Shown here one piece after another: positions 48,266 through 58,001 of a DNA stretch of 64,000 nucleotides (the first letter of the stretch is position 1; each line of letters opens with the position of its first letter). The DNA lies in the NCBI GenBank assembly GCA_902799905.1, contig CADCCB010000007.1, forward strand, positions 1 through 64,000, written 5' to 3'. A program made the position numbers and the translations under genes. The DNA is from an uncultured Prevotellaceae bacterium. GTDB taxonomy: Bacteria; Bacteroidota; Bacteroidia; Bacteroidales; Bacteroidaceae. The notes under the pieces are model-generated. The model saw nothing but the letters and a program-made list of their open reading frames with translations. It was not told where the DNA came from and ran no database searches.

Positions 48266-49441
48266 ATGATGACATCGGCTTATCGACCGCGTAATGCGGG
48301 GCATGACTACTATGGACGCGGCACTTACCTCATCACATTGGTGGTAAGTGGACGCGAACAGTTGCTATCGCACTTTTCGGATCCACCAGAAAGCGGTGGG
48401 CAAGCGTATGACCAAGCACTCACGCTCACTCCTCTGGGCGAGGCCGTGGAGCAGGCATGGCTGAGGATACCCGAGGCGAGCATCGCTCATGGGAACCACG
48501 TCGTGGTGCATGCTAGCGTGTGTATGCCCGACCACTTTCATGGTGTGATAGAGGTGCTGGAGCCTATGGAGTGGAGCCTTGGCGACATCATTCAGGCCTT
48601 CAAGGCCGTTTGCACCAGCCATTGGCAGAGGCAGCAGGGATTGGGGGCATCTGTGAATCGCCCGATATCGGTCGATTTGGAGGAGGCCGGCGTGCCGGAT
48701 TGGCTGCGCGAGAAGGCGCTACATCATGACAACGAGGGGGCGCTGATACGGAGCCTGTCGAAGAAACAACGGCAGGAGTACTACGCCTTTGTAGGCAGGA
48801 GCCAGCAACCGCTTTTCGACGACAACTACGATGACACGGTGTGTCTGGACGACCGCCACCGTGAGGCCATGATAGCCTATGTTCACGACAACCCTCGACG
48901 AGCGCTCTTGCGCAAGAGGCTGCCCGACGTGATGCGTCGCTGTCTGCACGTGCGTATCGGAAACCGCAGTTATGGTGCTTTCGGCAACCTGTTTCTGCTG
49001 CGATGGGCACGAAAGATACAGGTGGAGTGTCATCGCCGTCATCCAGTCAGCGGCCTGCCGTACGAAGAGACTGCCGACTACGCCAAGGTTCGTCGAAAGT
49101 GGGAGGTGGCTATTCAGGAAGGCTGTACTGTCATAGTGACTCCTGGCATCTCGGGTGGTGAGCGGCTGATGAAAGACTTATGCCTGGAGAAAGGCTTTCC
49201 GCTGATACATCTGCAGAAGGAGCCTATCGGTGCCTACTGGAAACCTGAACGGCGACGCTTTGATGCATGCGCCAACGGCAGTCTGCTGATTCTGGCCCCG
49301 TGGGACCTCGATATGATGGAAGACGTAGGCGGTGTGCCGGCAGAGAGCGATTATAGTCGCTTTCACAACCTGAACAAGTTGGCGGCTGAGATATGTGCTT
49401 TCTATGGCGAGGCAAAGATCCTTGTAGGAAACAGACTATAA
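48266..49441 (+). CDS. REP-associated tyrosine transposase-like protein fused to a DprA/LOG-like domain
   Basis: 391 residues from the ATG at 48266 (a longer frame from 48203 begins upstream of the promoter). N-terminal Y1 transposase (IS200/RAYT) domain: YYGRGTYLITLVVSGREQLL, VHASVCMPDHFHGVIEV with the HxH metal motif, LGDIIQAFKAVCTSHWQ, and AMIAYVHDNPRRALLRKRLP with the candidate catalytic tyrosine. From about residue 250 a different domain: CTVIVTPGISGGERLMKDLCLEKGFPLIHLQKE, KPERRRFDACANGSLLILAPW, FHNLNKLAAEICAFYG, a Rossmann-like fold akin to DprA/LOG. Function of the fusion unknown. Confidence 0.78.
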   Translation: MMTSAYRPRNAGHDYYGRGTYLITLVVSGREQLLSHFSDPPESGGQAYDQALTLTPLGEAVEQAWLRIPEASIAHGNHVVVHASVCMPDHFHGVIEVLEPMEWSLGDIIQAFKAVCTSHWQRQQGLGASVNRPISVDLEEAGVPDWLREKALHHDNEGALIRSLSKKQRQEYYAFVGRSQQPLFDDNYDDTVCLDDRHREAMIAYVHDNPRRALLRKRLPDVMRRCLHVRIGNRSYGAFGNLFLLRWARKIQVECHRRHPVSGLPYEETADYAKVRRKWEVAIQEGCTVIVTPGISGGERLMKDLCLEKGFPLIHLQKEPIGAYWKPERRRFDACANGSLLILAPWDLDMMEDVGGVPAESDYSRFHNLNKLAAEICAFYGEAKILVGNRL

Positions 49442-49447
49442 CAAGAC

Positions 49448-49480
49448 AATGGGCAGCCACCTTAAGAGTGACTGCCCATT
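49448..49480 (+). terminator. Terminator after the RAYT-like gene
   Basis: AATGGGCAG (49448-49456) pairs with CTGCCCATT (49472-49480), followed by TATGTTTT. It could serve both converging genes. Confidence 0.65.
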
Positions 49481-49516
49481 TATGTTTTCAGTAATTCTAT
49501 TCCTAAAGACGCGGGA

Positions 49517-51688
49517 TTAGAAGAAGTTGTAGCGGAAATCCTGCACCTTGATAGTATGCATGAGATCCTGATTGGCGATGCTCATAACCTGACGGACGGC
49601 CTGCTGACGAAGCATCTCCTCCTGGTTCTTAGCGTCGAACTGCACGCCCTGACGCGTCTGACGGTCGAGTACCTGGAACATGTAGGCAGCCTGCAGACCC
49701 TTGACGGGAGCCTTGCTGAACTGGCCCTTCTCCGTTGCTGAGACGGCGCCGCTCAAAGCGGGCTCCATGGTGCCGAGGCTACGGATGGAGGCGGGAGCAG
49801 CGAAGGTGATGAGATCGACGGTATCAACCTGTGCACCAGCGTTCTTGGCAGCATCGATGCTATTGACACCATTGAACTTCTCGGCAAGTTTGGTGAACTT
49901 CTTGTCGCGGATAACCATCTGTTTGAGTTCCTCACGCTTGCTGTTGATGTCAGCATATCCCTCGGGAGTAACCTTCTGAAGACCTACGACGAGCAGATAG
50001 TCGCCATTGCCACAACGCATCACCTCAGAGAGGTCACCCTCGTCGGCCTGGCCGAAAGCCCACTTAACGGCATCGTGACTGCCCTGCAGGTTAGCAATAT
50101 TATGGTTACCTGCGGTCAACTGGCGGTCGAGCACGGTATAACCATATTCTGCAGCCTTGGCAGCAAGTCCGTCCACATTCTGACTCTCGCTGACAAACTG
50201 GCTGAACTGGTTGTAAGCCTGTGTATGGGTATCGGTAGAGTAGTTGATGGTACGCTTAACGACAGCCACATCGTACTTGGTAACCATAGCACGACGGTCG
50301 GTGACCTGGACGACCATATTGCCCTGTGAGAGTTTCAGGTTCTTCAACTCACCCGTAGCAGCAGAGAAGAGCGTGGAGAACAACTGGCGGTTGTCCATAT
50401 CGATGCTCTGCATGCTCTGATAGTTGGCTGAGGTGATCCAGTTCTTGGCACCAGTCTGACCATACTTCTTGGCAATGCTATCAAAGACGGCGCCAGCCTT
50501 GATGGCCTGATAGATGCTGTCTGCCATCTTCTCAGAGGCAGTGGGATCGAGACCCATCAGGGCGATGGCACGGAACTCGACAGAGTCGGGAGCCTGCACC
50601 TTGTTGAGCAGTTTCACCACGTTGAAGGTGTTGTCGCCTGCTGTCTCGAAAGGCTCAGAGACCTGACCTACCGACATAGAATCGACGCGTGCGGCAATAT
50701 CGTAAGACATGGCTGAACGAGTGACAGGCAGTCCGACATAGGGAACCTGCGACTGAGAGGCACGCACCACTTCGGCAGCAGTCAGGCTGTCTTTGTTAAA
50801 GGAAGCGTAAGCCTCACCCATGATCTCCATCAGTTTGTCACGGTCTTGCTGTGAGGGAAGCACCTGATAGGCAACATACTTCACGTCACGAGTCTCCTCA
50901 TAGGTCTTGAAGGCGGGCTTCATCTCGTTGTACTTATCCTTCAGGTCAGCATCGCTCACCTCGATATCGTTATCGTTGACAGAGGCATAAGGCAGAGATG
51001 CCAGCAGCACCTTGCTCTCGACATTGGCGCCATCGAAAGCGGCCTTGGCCGAAACGGGGTTAGAAGCGATACAGCCAGTAAGAAGAGCCTGATACTTGTC
51101 CAACAGCAACTGCTGGCGGAGCAGTTTCTCAGCGAGAGGCCAACAACGCTCAAGCAGTTCCGACTGCTCGAGGGCCTGCTGACGCTCTTCCATCGTATTA
51201 GCCTGCTGAGCGGCCTGCTTCAGATACTCACGGGCCGTGTTGACCTGCGTATAATCGAAGCGTCCAGTCTGTTGATTGACGAACTCACCAATCAGGGGAA
51301 CCTGACGCAGCGAGGGGTGTGTACCCTCGGCAAGCACGTTCTTAAGTTCCTCGTCAGTCACCATCAGGCCGAGTTCTGCTGCCTCTTTCTCGATGGCTTT
51401 GTTGCGAAGATAGTTGTTCCAGATGTAATCGCGGAGATTATTCAACGCGTCTTCCTTGAGATCACCTTGTCCCTGCAACTTCAGTAACTGCTGATACTCC
51501 TCGACGAGTTGAGTGAAATCGTTGATGTCAACTTTCTCGCCGTCGACGATACCTGCCGTGCGACTGTCCATCATTTTTTTCTTACCTAATGTTTCGAATG
51601 CCGTCTCGGCGATGAAGCCGAGCAGTGCGATTGCCAGAATGGTGATGAGGACGGGGCCCCAACTTCTGATTTTTCCAATTGCTGCCAT
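49517..51688 (-). CDS. PpiD-like membrane-anchored peptidyl-prolyl isomerase/chaperone
   Basis: 723 residues. N-terminal membrane helix (ISW-type: VLITILAIALLGFIAETAF, residues 13-33), SurA_N-like segments (DGEKVDINDFTQLVEEYQQL; LGLMVTDEELKNVLAEGTHPSLRQVPLIGEFVNQQTGRFDY), a parvulin-type core around residues 345-440 (FRAIALMGLDPTASEKMADSIYQAIKAGAVFDSIAKKYGQTGAKNW), and a second SurA-like C-terminal part. The protein folds outer-membrane and secreted clients. First-strand neighbours are the GldE-like and LptC genes. Confidence 0.88.
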   Translation of the reverse strand: MAAIGKIRSWGPVLITILAIALLGFIAETAFETLGKKKMMDSRTAGIVDGEKVDINDFTQLVEEYQQLLKLQGQGDLKEDALNNLRDYIWNNYLRNKAIEKEAAELGLMVTDEELKNVLAEGTHPSLRQVPLIGEFVNQQTGRFDYTQVNTAREYLKQAAQQANTMEERQQALEQSELLERCWPLAEKLLRQQLLLDKYQALLTGCIASNPVSAKAAFDGANVESKVLLASLPYASVNDNDIEVSDADLKDKYNEMKPAFKTYEETRDVKYVAYQVLPSQQDRDKLMEIMGEAYASFNKDSLTAAEVVRASQSQVPYVGLPVTRSAMSYDIAARVDSMSVGQVSEPFETAGDNTFNVVKLLNKVQAPDSVEFRAIALMGLDPTASEKMADSIYQAIKAGAVFDSIAKKYGQTGAKNWITSANYQSMQSIDMDNRQLFSTLFSAATGELKNLKLSQGNMVVQVTDRRAMVTKYDVAVVKRTINYSTDTHTQAYNQFSQFVSESQNVDGLAAKAAEYGYTVLDRQLTAGNHNIANLQGSHDAVKWAFGQADEGDLSEVMRCGNGDYLLVVGLQKVTPEGYADINSKREELKQMVIRDKKFTKLAEKFNGVNSIDAAKNAGAQVDTVDLITFAAPASIRSLGTMEPALSGAVSATEKGQFSKAPVKGLQAAYMFQVLDRQTRQGVQFDAKNQEEMLRQQAVRQVMSIANQDLMHTIKVQDFRYNFF

Positions 51689-51780
51689 TTCTTTTTTGTT
51701 GTTTTTTATTTATTGTTTTTTCTGTTTTTTCAAATTCAGCCGACAAAGTTACTAAGATTTCTCGAATTAACCGAACTTTT

Positions 51781-53058
51781 TTAGGAAAAATTGGTATTTT
51801 CTCCGACTTTTAGCCTCACCAGTTCGATTTTCGTGGCTGTATTCTTGATAATTTTGAACTCAAAGCGCCCTACCCTGACCACTTCGTTGAGTTTGGGGAA
51901 ACTCTGATACTCATGCAGGATCAGGCCACCAACGGTCATATACTCATCGCTCTCAGGCAGTTCGAGGTCGAACAACTCGTTGACTTTCTCAATCTCAAGT
52001 CGGGCAGAGAGGAGATACTCGCCGCTTTCCAGTTGCTTGGCCACATAGTTGGTCGAGTCGTGCTCGTCTTCAATGTCGCCAAAGATCTCCTCCACGATAT
52101 CCTCGAGAGCCACGAGACCGCTGGTACCGCCAAACTCGTCGACTACCACGCCAAGCGACTTCTTCTGCGTCAGGAAGGTCTGCATCATCTTGCTGGCCGA
52201 CATCGTCTCAGGCACAAAAGTCATGGTACGAATGTTCTTCGTCCAGTCATCAGGGTTGCGGAACATCTCCGACGAGTGGATATAGCCCACGATATGGTCG
52301 ATATCCTCATGATAAACCACAATCTTGGAATGTCCGCTCTCTATGAATTTCTGCTTGAGTTGCGTGATGTCGCTGGTATCCTCGACAGCATCTATCTCCG
52401 TGCGTGGCACCATACAGTCGCGCACCTTGGTCTCAGAAAACTCAAGGGCATTCTGGAAGATGCGCACCTCTTCCTCAATATCGTCATCGCTTTTAGCGTT
52501 GTCGATACTGGTCTGCACCAGATAGTCGAGATCCACCTTGGTAAACTCCTTGTCCTCCTCTACCCTATTCATCTTGACGCCAAAAAGCCTCAGCAGCCCT
52601 TTTGACAGGAGCGTGGCGAAGCGGGATATGGGATAGAGCATGACATAGCAGATAAAGGCAGGCACGGCGAAGAAAGTCAACATGCCGTTGGCATTGCTCT
52701 TGAAGATGGTCTTTGGCAGGAATTCGCCTGTAAAAAGGACAATCAGCGTCGAGAGCAACGTGTCGAGTGTCACTCGTGTCGTATCATTGAAGAAGGGGCC
52801 ATTGAAGACATAAGTGTCGAAGATCTGGGCGAAGAGGATGCCATAGATGACCAGCGCGATGTTGTTGCCCACCAGCATGGTGGAGACAAAGTTGTTAGGA
52901 TGCCTGTAGAAGAGAGCGATGGCGCGCTGTGACAGTCCGTTCTTCTCGCGTGCCACCTCTGCCAACAGGCGGTTACTGGACACGAAGGCAATCTCCATGC
53001 CAGAGAAGAAGGCGGAGAACACCATACTGATGACTAATCCTATAATCAATCCTGTCAT
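51781..53058 (-). CDS. GldE-like hemolysin/CorC family membrane protein
   Basis: 425 residues. N-terminal DUF21/CNNM membrane domain with three to four helices (ISMVFSAFFSGMEIAFVSSNRLLAE, AIVIYG-type segments, TGEFLPKTIF), a pair of CBS domains (MVPRTEIDAVEDTSDI; FVPETMSASKMMQTFLTQKKSLGVVVDEFGGTSGLVALEDIVEEIFGDIEDEHD) and the CorC_HlyC transporter-associated domain at the C-terminus. In other Bacteroidetes the homologue GldE belongs to the gliding/T9SS set; ion transport is an alternative role. ATGA overlap with the LptC gene. Confidence 0.88.
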   Translation of the reverse strand: MTGLIIGLVISMVFSAFFSGMEIAFVSSNRLLAEVAREKNGLSQRAIALFYRHPNNFVSTMLVGNNIALVIYGILFAQIFDTYVFNGPFFNDTTRVTLDTLLSTLIVLFTGEFLPKTIFKSNANGMLTFFAVPAFICYVMLYPISRFATLLSKGLLRLFGVKMNRVEEDKEFTKVDLDYLVQTSIDNAKSDDDIEEEVRIFQNALEFSETKVRDCMVPRTEIDAVEDTSDITQLKQKFIESGHSKIVVYHEDIDHIVGYIHSSEMFRNPDDWTKNIRTMTFVPETMSASKMMQTFLTQKKSLGVVVDEFGGTSGLVALEDIVEEIFGDIEDEHDSTNYVAKQLESGEYLLSARLEIEKVNELFDLELPESDEYMTVGGLILHEYQSFPKLNEVVRVGRFEFKIIKNTATKIELVRLKVGENTNFS

Positions 53059-53711
53059 TGAGCCTTGTTTGGTAATGTGTCTGTAGGTTCTGAGTCCTCG
53101 AAGTCTGAAGCGAGGAACGAGCCTTCTGAGTTGGAAACAGTATAACGTGTCATATTCTCATCGCTACGGAAATAGGTTCCCTCCATCGTTCGCTCAGGGG
53201 TGACTACCCGTGAGAAGACATTGGAATAGAACTCATGTCTGATACCATCCCAGTAGAGTTCCTCGCTGGTGTATATCAGTCCGTCAATATTGCGCAAATT
53301 CACTCGCCCACGCAGTTTCCATAGGCGCTGTTGGTCAAAATACCAGGCAGTATCGGCCTGGATATAAGCCTGCACGTGGAACTGCTCGTCGAACTGTTCG
53401 AAGAATACGCCTTTCATGAACTCCCAGCGTGACGGCTGTCTGACGGTGTTGACATCCCATCGCTCTGTGACGATGCGGTACTTGATGACACCAGAGTCAG
53501 AGATAAGCGTGTTGACGCCATAGGAAGTCATCATAGAGACGGAGTCTTCAGGATTGACAGCCGCAGCGGTATGCTCTTGAGGCTGACTGCAAGCGAGACC
53601 AAATGACAAATGAAAACAGATAATTGCCAATTCCATTAGCGCAGAACGCCAATGGAATGATTTGTCAGTCGTAGTCACACAAATCATCGCAAAGCCATTC
53701 TTATCTCTCAT
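53055..53711 (-). CDS. lptC: LPS export ABC transporter periplasmic protein LptC
   Basis: 218 residues in the longest frame. A lipobox (HLSFGLACSQP) suggests a lipoprotein; the ATG at 53636 just before it is an alternative start. Core: SYGVNTLISDSGVIKYRIVTERWDVN, FMKGVFFEQFD, YIQADTAWYFDQQRLWKLRGRVNLRN, EELYWDGIRHEFYSNVFSRVVTPERTMEGTYFRSDENMTRYTVSN matches the LptC/YrbK beta-jellyroll that moves lipopolysaccharide across the periplasm. Sits between the outer-membrane protein and GldE-like genes. Confidence 0.86.
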   Translation of the reverse strand: MRDKNGFAMICVTTTDKSFHWRSALMELAIICFHLSFGLACSQPQEHTAAAVNPEDSVSMMTSYGVNTLISDSGVIKYRIVTERWDVNTVRQPSRWEFMKGVFFEQFDEQFHVQAYIQADTAWYFDQQRLWKLRGRVNLRNIDGLIYTSEELYWDGIRHEFYSNVFSRVVTPERTMEGTYFRSDENMTRYTVSNSEGSFLASDFEDSEPTDTLPNKAQ

Positions 53712-53746
53712 TTATCATTTCTCATTTTGGTCGCAGGCCACCAGCA

Positions 53747-55024
53747 TCAGTCAACCTTCCACTTGGCAAACCAACGCTCGTTGAATGTCAGTCCCACATT
53801 GATGCGGAATGTATTCTCCTTGATGAAACCTGTAGCAGACGTGTTCACCCATTGGGCGCTAATATTAAGCACAGAACGGTTGTTGTAGGCATTCTGCAGG
53901 GGTATGCCGAAGCCTGCGCTGACGCTGATCTCCTTAGGACCATCCAGTCCGTTTATTTTATAATAAGGAGTAGCATAACCAGCACCTAAGCGATAATGCA
54001 CGCGATGTAACAGTTTACGGCTCATGGCATTAGGCACATAGTCGGCACCAACATTGAACTTGTATCTGTCTTTCAGCAGTCCTGACTTAAGCACATAAGC
54101 CCCCGACTCGTAACTGGGATAGTCCAACTTGCCCCATTGCTGCAAAGTAGCATCGAAGTCAACCAGCAGACTGTTCTTGTGACTCCATGAAACACCCAAG
54201 CCATAGGTCATCGGCAAAGACACGCCATTGGTGATGGTAAACATCGTGGTATCCGGAGTACTGGACAACGAGTTGGTATTGATAATCATACACTGGGGAT
54301 CAGCACCTAACTTATGGCCCAGGCCGACAGTAGCACCCACCACAATCTCATCACGGTTCTTGAGTATCTGATGCCATTGAAGTCCCAGGTCAATATGATA
54401 ACTCTGGACAGAGAACGAATAATTCTTCTCCAGGGAATTGATGTCTGTGCCTGTGCTGCTGAGGATATATCGCTCGCAATCACCCCACACATACTGGGCA
54501 TTGAATCCTATTGACAGAGGTTTGAAGATACGCCAGCCGGCACCCAAAAACACCTGATGCAGGCCACCATCACCAGAATAGGTCTCAGCAATGGTTCCAC
54601 GGTTCTCTTCCAACTTGGTATATGAAGTGTAGGTATAGCCTATATTGGTGAGAGGCAGAATACCAAAACTCATGCCCACATTACGCATCAGGCGGAAACT
54701 GCCGACAGCATACTCGAAATTGGCATTCTTAGCGTTGACGCTGGAGGCACCCTCCTTGAAATTTGTAATCTGACCAGACAAGCCAACATCGAAGATCATT
54801 GTCAGAGAATCGATCGCCGAATAAGAGGCAGGGTTCAACGTGTTAACAATATTTCCCTTACGCAAGGCCAGTCCTACTCCGTTCATACCTCGGCTGAAAC
54901 CTTGTGACTGGTCTGAAATCACGCCAAGGCCATATTGGCTATAAGGTGAATTGGTACCACTCTGTGCGACAGCAGCCACACAGCATAATGCAGCCCAAAT
55001 ACAACAAAATATTCTTCTTTTCAT
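53747..55024 (-). CDS. Outer-membrane beta-barrel protein
   Basis: 425 residues. Signal peptide MKRRIFCCIWAALCCVAAVAQ, then SPYSQYGLGVISDQSQGFSRGMNGVGLALR and a long run of amphipathic strands ending TFRINVGLTFNERWFAKWKVD. The N-terminal layout recalls FadL/PorV-like barrels of Bacteroidetes. Role and cargo unknown. First gene of the minus-strand operon with lptC and the GldE-like gene; a TAATTTTG -7 box lies at 55048-55055, 24 nt before the start. Confidence 0.8.
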   Translation of the reverse strand: MKRRIFCCIWAALCCVAAVAQSGTNSPYSQYGLGVISDQSQGFSRGMNGVGLALRKGNIVNTLNPASYSAIDSLTMIFDVGLSGQITNFKEGASSVNAKNANFEYAVGSFRLMRNVGMSFGILPLTNIGYTYTSYTKLEENRGTIAETYSGDGGLHQVFLGAGWRIFKPLSIGFNAQYVWGDCERYILSSTGTDINSLEKNYSFSVQSYHIDLGLQWHQILKNRDEIVVGATVGLGHKLGADPQCMIINTNSLSSTPDTTMFTITNGVSLPMTYGLGVSWSHKNSLLVDFDATLQQWGKLDYPSYESGAYVLKSGLLKDRYKFNVGADYVPNAMSRKLLHRVHYRLGAGYATPYYKINGLDGPKEISVSAGFGIPLQNAYNNRSVLNISAQWVNTSATGFIKENTFRINVGLTFNERWFAKWKVD

Positions 55025-55112
55025 ACCATGAATTTTCTTTCAGCGTGCAAAATTATTAAAAAAAATCGAACTAAACGCACTGAAAGTGGAAAATATAGCG
55101 TAATTTTGCATC

Positions 55113-56282
55113 GTGAAACAATTTGAAATCATTTTTAGGATTATTTTCGTCGCCATCGTGACCTTTTGGATGTGGACGGGCAAAGCCAATGCCGAAAATG
55201 CGACTCCCTTGGACAGCATAGAGTTCGGACTTATCACCTGCTCCCCCCACGATGAGATATACAGCCTGTATGGACACACAGCCATACGCTTTCACAATCT
55301 AAGCACAGGAGCAGACCATATTTACAATTACGGTGTCTTCAACTTCAAGGCACCACACTTCATGCTGCGTTTCGTCTTTGGACTGACCGACTACGAACTG
55401 GAATGTATTCCGGCCCAGTGGTTCTGGCCCTACTACCAACAATGGGGCAGCCAGGTGACAGAGCAAGTACTCAACCTGACCAACGAAGAAAAGGCCAAGT
55501 TGATGCATGCCCTCTACGAGAACAGCAAACGAGAGAACAAGACATACCGCTACAACTACTTCTACGACAACTGCTCTACCCGTCCTAGAAACATCATTGA
55601 GGCCAACCTAGACGGGGAAGTCATCTATCAGCCACGTCCTGACTACACCCCGACGTTCAGAGAGATGATACACGAGCACACAACCAGACACCCCTGGGCG
55701 GCTTTCGGCAACGACATCCTGCTGGGCATCAAGGCCGACGCGAAGACAACCCTGCGCGAACAGGAGTTTCTGCCCTTTAATCTCCAGCACGATATGGCAC
55801 ATGCCCTTGTCGACCGTCATGGCGTTAAATCGCCCCTCGTCAAGGAGTGTCGTGTCCTTGTTCTTCCAGGCGTACAGATGGTGAAAGAAGAATTCCCCCT
55901 GACGCCAACGCATTGTGCGGCACTATTGCTCGCCATATCGCTGGCCATATTCATCTACGAGCATTTCAAGCGGCGAACGCTCTATCTCTTTGATGCCCTG
56001 ATGATGCTGCTGACAGGACTGGCAGGCTGCGTCCTGTTCGTCATGATCTTCTCACAGCATCCCACGACGAGCATCAACCTGCAGATACTGCTCCTGAACC
56101 CTGTATCACTATTCTTCATCCCCACAGTTATCCGACATCGGAGAACCTGCTGGTTCACCATCAATATGCTCTGCACCTGCGCCTTTCTGATTGGCGGCAT
56201 CTGGCAGGACTACGCCGAAGGAATGGAAATTGTGGCATTATGTTTGCTGTTAAGATATTGGAGACACCTCAATGACAAATAA
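55113..56282 (+). CDS. DUF4105 membrane protein
   Basis: 389 residues, GTG start at 55113. Signal sequence (FEIIFRIIFVAIVTFWMWTGKANA), then the DUF4105 domain (ITCSPHDEIYSLYGHTAIRFHN, YNYGVFNFKAPHFMLRFVFG, YRYNYFYDNCSTRPRNII with the conserved Cys) and four C-terminal membrane helices (from about residue 275). The domain is proposed to relate to cysteine-peptidase folds (LysM/NlpC-like); not verified. A TAATTTTG box (55101-55108) puts the transcript start near 55115, so the mRNA would be almost leaderless. Confidence 0.85.
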   Translation: MKQFEIIFRIIFVAIVTFWMWTGKANAENATPLDSIEFGLITCSPHDEIYSLYGHTAIRFHNLSTGADHIYNYGVFNFKAPHFMLRFVFGLTDYELECIPAQWFWPYYQQWGSQVTEQVLNLTNEEKAKLMHALYENSKRENKTYRYNYFYDNCSTRPRNIIEANLDGEVIYQPRPDYTPTFREMIHEHTTRHPWAAFGNDILLGIKADAKTTLREQEFLPFNLQHDMAHALVDRHGVKSPLVKECRVLVLPGVQMVKEEFPLTPTHCAALLLAISLAIFIYEHFKRRTLYLFDALMMLLTGLAGCVLFVMIFSQHPTTSINLQILLLNPVSLFFIPTVIRHRRTCWFTINMLCTCAFLIGGIWQDYAEGMEIVALCLLLRYWRHLNDK

Positions 56283-57852
56283 ATCTATCTATATTACCCT
56301 GTTGGCCATTCTGGGCTTCCATGCAGAAATACAGGCCGACACGACGCAAGCCACTGCTGCGCCGCGATTGGTTGTATGCATCAGTATCGACCAGTTGCGG
56401 AGTGACTATCTGCAGGCCTTTGAGCCTCTCTACTCCGAGGACGGCTTCTTACGCCTACTTCATGAAGGGCTAGTCTATTCCCATGCCTCCTACCCTTTCA
56501 CGCCCATCGACCGTGCCTCTGCCATGGCATCAATTGCCACGGGAGTTACACCTTATTATAATAATATAGTAGGGCAGAAATGGATGAGCCGTGAGACATT
56601 GCGCCCCGTAGGATGCGTAGATGATCAGAAACACGCGGGACTACAGACTGCCGACACAGGCTCTCCTGCCAAACTGAGCACATCGACCATCGGTGACGAA
56701 CTGAAGGTGGCTACCGCAGGCAAGGCACTGGTCTATGCCATCGCCCCCTATCGTGATGCTGCCGTCCTGTCAGCAGGACATGCTGCCGACGGTGCCCTGT
56801 GGATAGATGACGTCAGCGGTAACTGGTGCTCCAGCAACTATTATTTCTCGGCTTTACCGTCATGGGTACAAGCCTATAACCGTCTGCAAGCCCCATCCAG
56901 GAAGATTCAGTCATTGACATGGGAGCCGTTCAGCCTCCTGACAGGCAACTTCAGTTACTTCATGCAGATGGGAGAGCAGAAACCGTTCAAGCATGACTTC
57001 CGGGGCGACACACAATATGTGGAATACAAGGCCAGTGCGCTCGTCAACGCTGATATGACCGAGATGGCCAAGCAATGTGTTGCATGCACAGGCATGGGCA
57101 ATGACAAAGTGACCGACCTGTTGTGCGTCACCTACTATGCAGGCAACTACAACCACCGTACTGTGACAGAGTGTCAGATGGAACTCCAGGACACCTACGT
57201 GCGACTTGACAATGAGATAGGCCGTCTGATTAGCCACTTTGAGAAGATGTTCGGCCGCGACAAGGTGCTCTTCGTACTGACCAGTACAGGCTATAGCGAC
57301 GAAGAGTCGGCTGACTATGATAAATACCGCATCCCTTCCGGCACGTTCTACATGGATCGCACATCCAACCTCATGAACATCTACTTCGGTGCTTTTTGGG
57401 GGCAGGGCTTATATGTGGAGGCCACATACGGCAACCAGATATTCCTGAACCACAAACTGCTGGAATCAAGGAAGATCAGCGTTACCGATGCCACCAGCAG
57501 GGCTCAGGAGTTCCTGGCTATGATGTCTGGTGTCAGGAATGTGTACACCTCGCTGCAACTGCTTACCACTCAAGACGAGTATTTGCAGAAGGTTCGCAAC
57601 GGGTTCAGTCCCGAACGCTGTGGCGACATCGTCATCGAAGTGGCTCCCGGTTGGCGCATACACAACGAGAACACACAGGAGAACGTGCTCTCGCGAGCAT
57701 CATTCACACAGTTCCCCATCATCTTCTGGGGTGCAGGCACACAGGCAGAACAGGTGCATACACCTGTCACCATAGACCGCATTGCCCCCACTGTAGCACG
57801 TGCCATCCGCATCCGTGCGCCGAATGCCTGCTCATCAGAACCTCTTTTTTGA
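56272..57852 (+). CDS. Alkaline-phosphatase-fold exported protein, possibly a pseudoenzyme
   Basis: 526 residues. Signal peptide MTNKSIYITLLAILGFHAEIQA. Resembles the PafA/NPP group: VVCISIDQLRSDYLQAF, PFTPIDRASAMASIATGVTPYYNNIVG (nucleophile region), IDDVSGNWCSSNYYF, and the C-terminal TPVTIDRIAPTVARAIRIRAPNAC. The usual metal-site DHG is replaced (VLTSTGYSDEES), and the later H-G and D-T-H sites read SRASFTQFP, so catalysis is doubtful. Overlaps the DUF4105 gene by 11 bp, indicating coupling. Lies upstream of secA. Confidence 0.75.
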   Translation: MTNKSIYITLLAILGFHAEIQADTTQATAAPRLVVCISIDQLRSDYLQAFEPLYSEDGFLRLLHEGLVYSHASYPFTPIDRASAMASIATGVTPYYNNIVGQKWMSRETLRPVGCVDDQKHAGLQTADTGSPAKLSTSTIGDELKVATAGKALVYAIAPYRDAAVLSAGHAADGALWIDDVSGNWCSSNYYFSALPSWVQAYNRLQAPSRKIQSLTWEPFSLLTGNFSYFMQMGEQKPFKHDFRGDTQYVEYKASALVNADMTEMAKQCVACTGMGNDKVTDLLCVTYYAGNYNHRTVTECQMELQDTYVRLDNEIGRLISHFEKMFGRDKVLFVLTSTGYSDEESADYDKYRIPSGTFYMDRTSNLMNIYFGAFWGQGLYVEATYGNQIFLNHKLLESRKISVTDATSRAQEFLAMMSGVRNVYTSLQLLTTQDEYLQKVRNGFSPERCGDIVIEVAPGWRIHNENTQENVLSRASFTQFPIIFWGAGTQAEQVHTPVTIDRIAPTVARAIRIRAPNACSSEPLF

Positions 57853-57925
57853 AGGTAAAAAGGTAAAAAGCAGGAGCGAAAGCAAATTTTCTCTTCTCAC
57901 GCTTCAATTTTCGCTTTATTTTTAT

Positions 57926-57933
57926 TACCTTTG
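57926..57933 (+). promoter_or_regulatory. -7 box of secA
   Basis: TACCTTTG, followed by a 70-nt leader that contains ATAGTAAATAGTCAAATAGC tandem units. The -33 position is weak. Confidence 0.55.
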
Positions 57934-58001
57934 CACCCCAAAATGCATATCGTCAGATTGCATATAGCCAAATAGTAAATAGTCAAATAGCAAATATAGA
58001 G

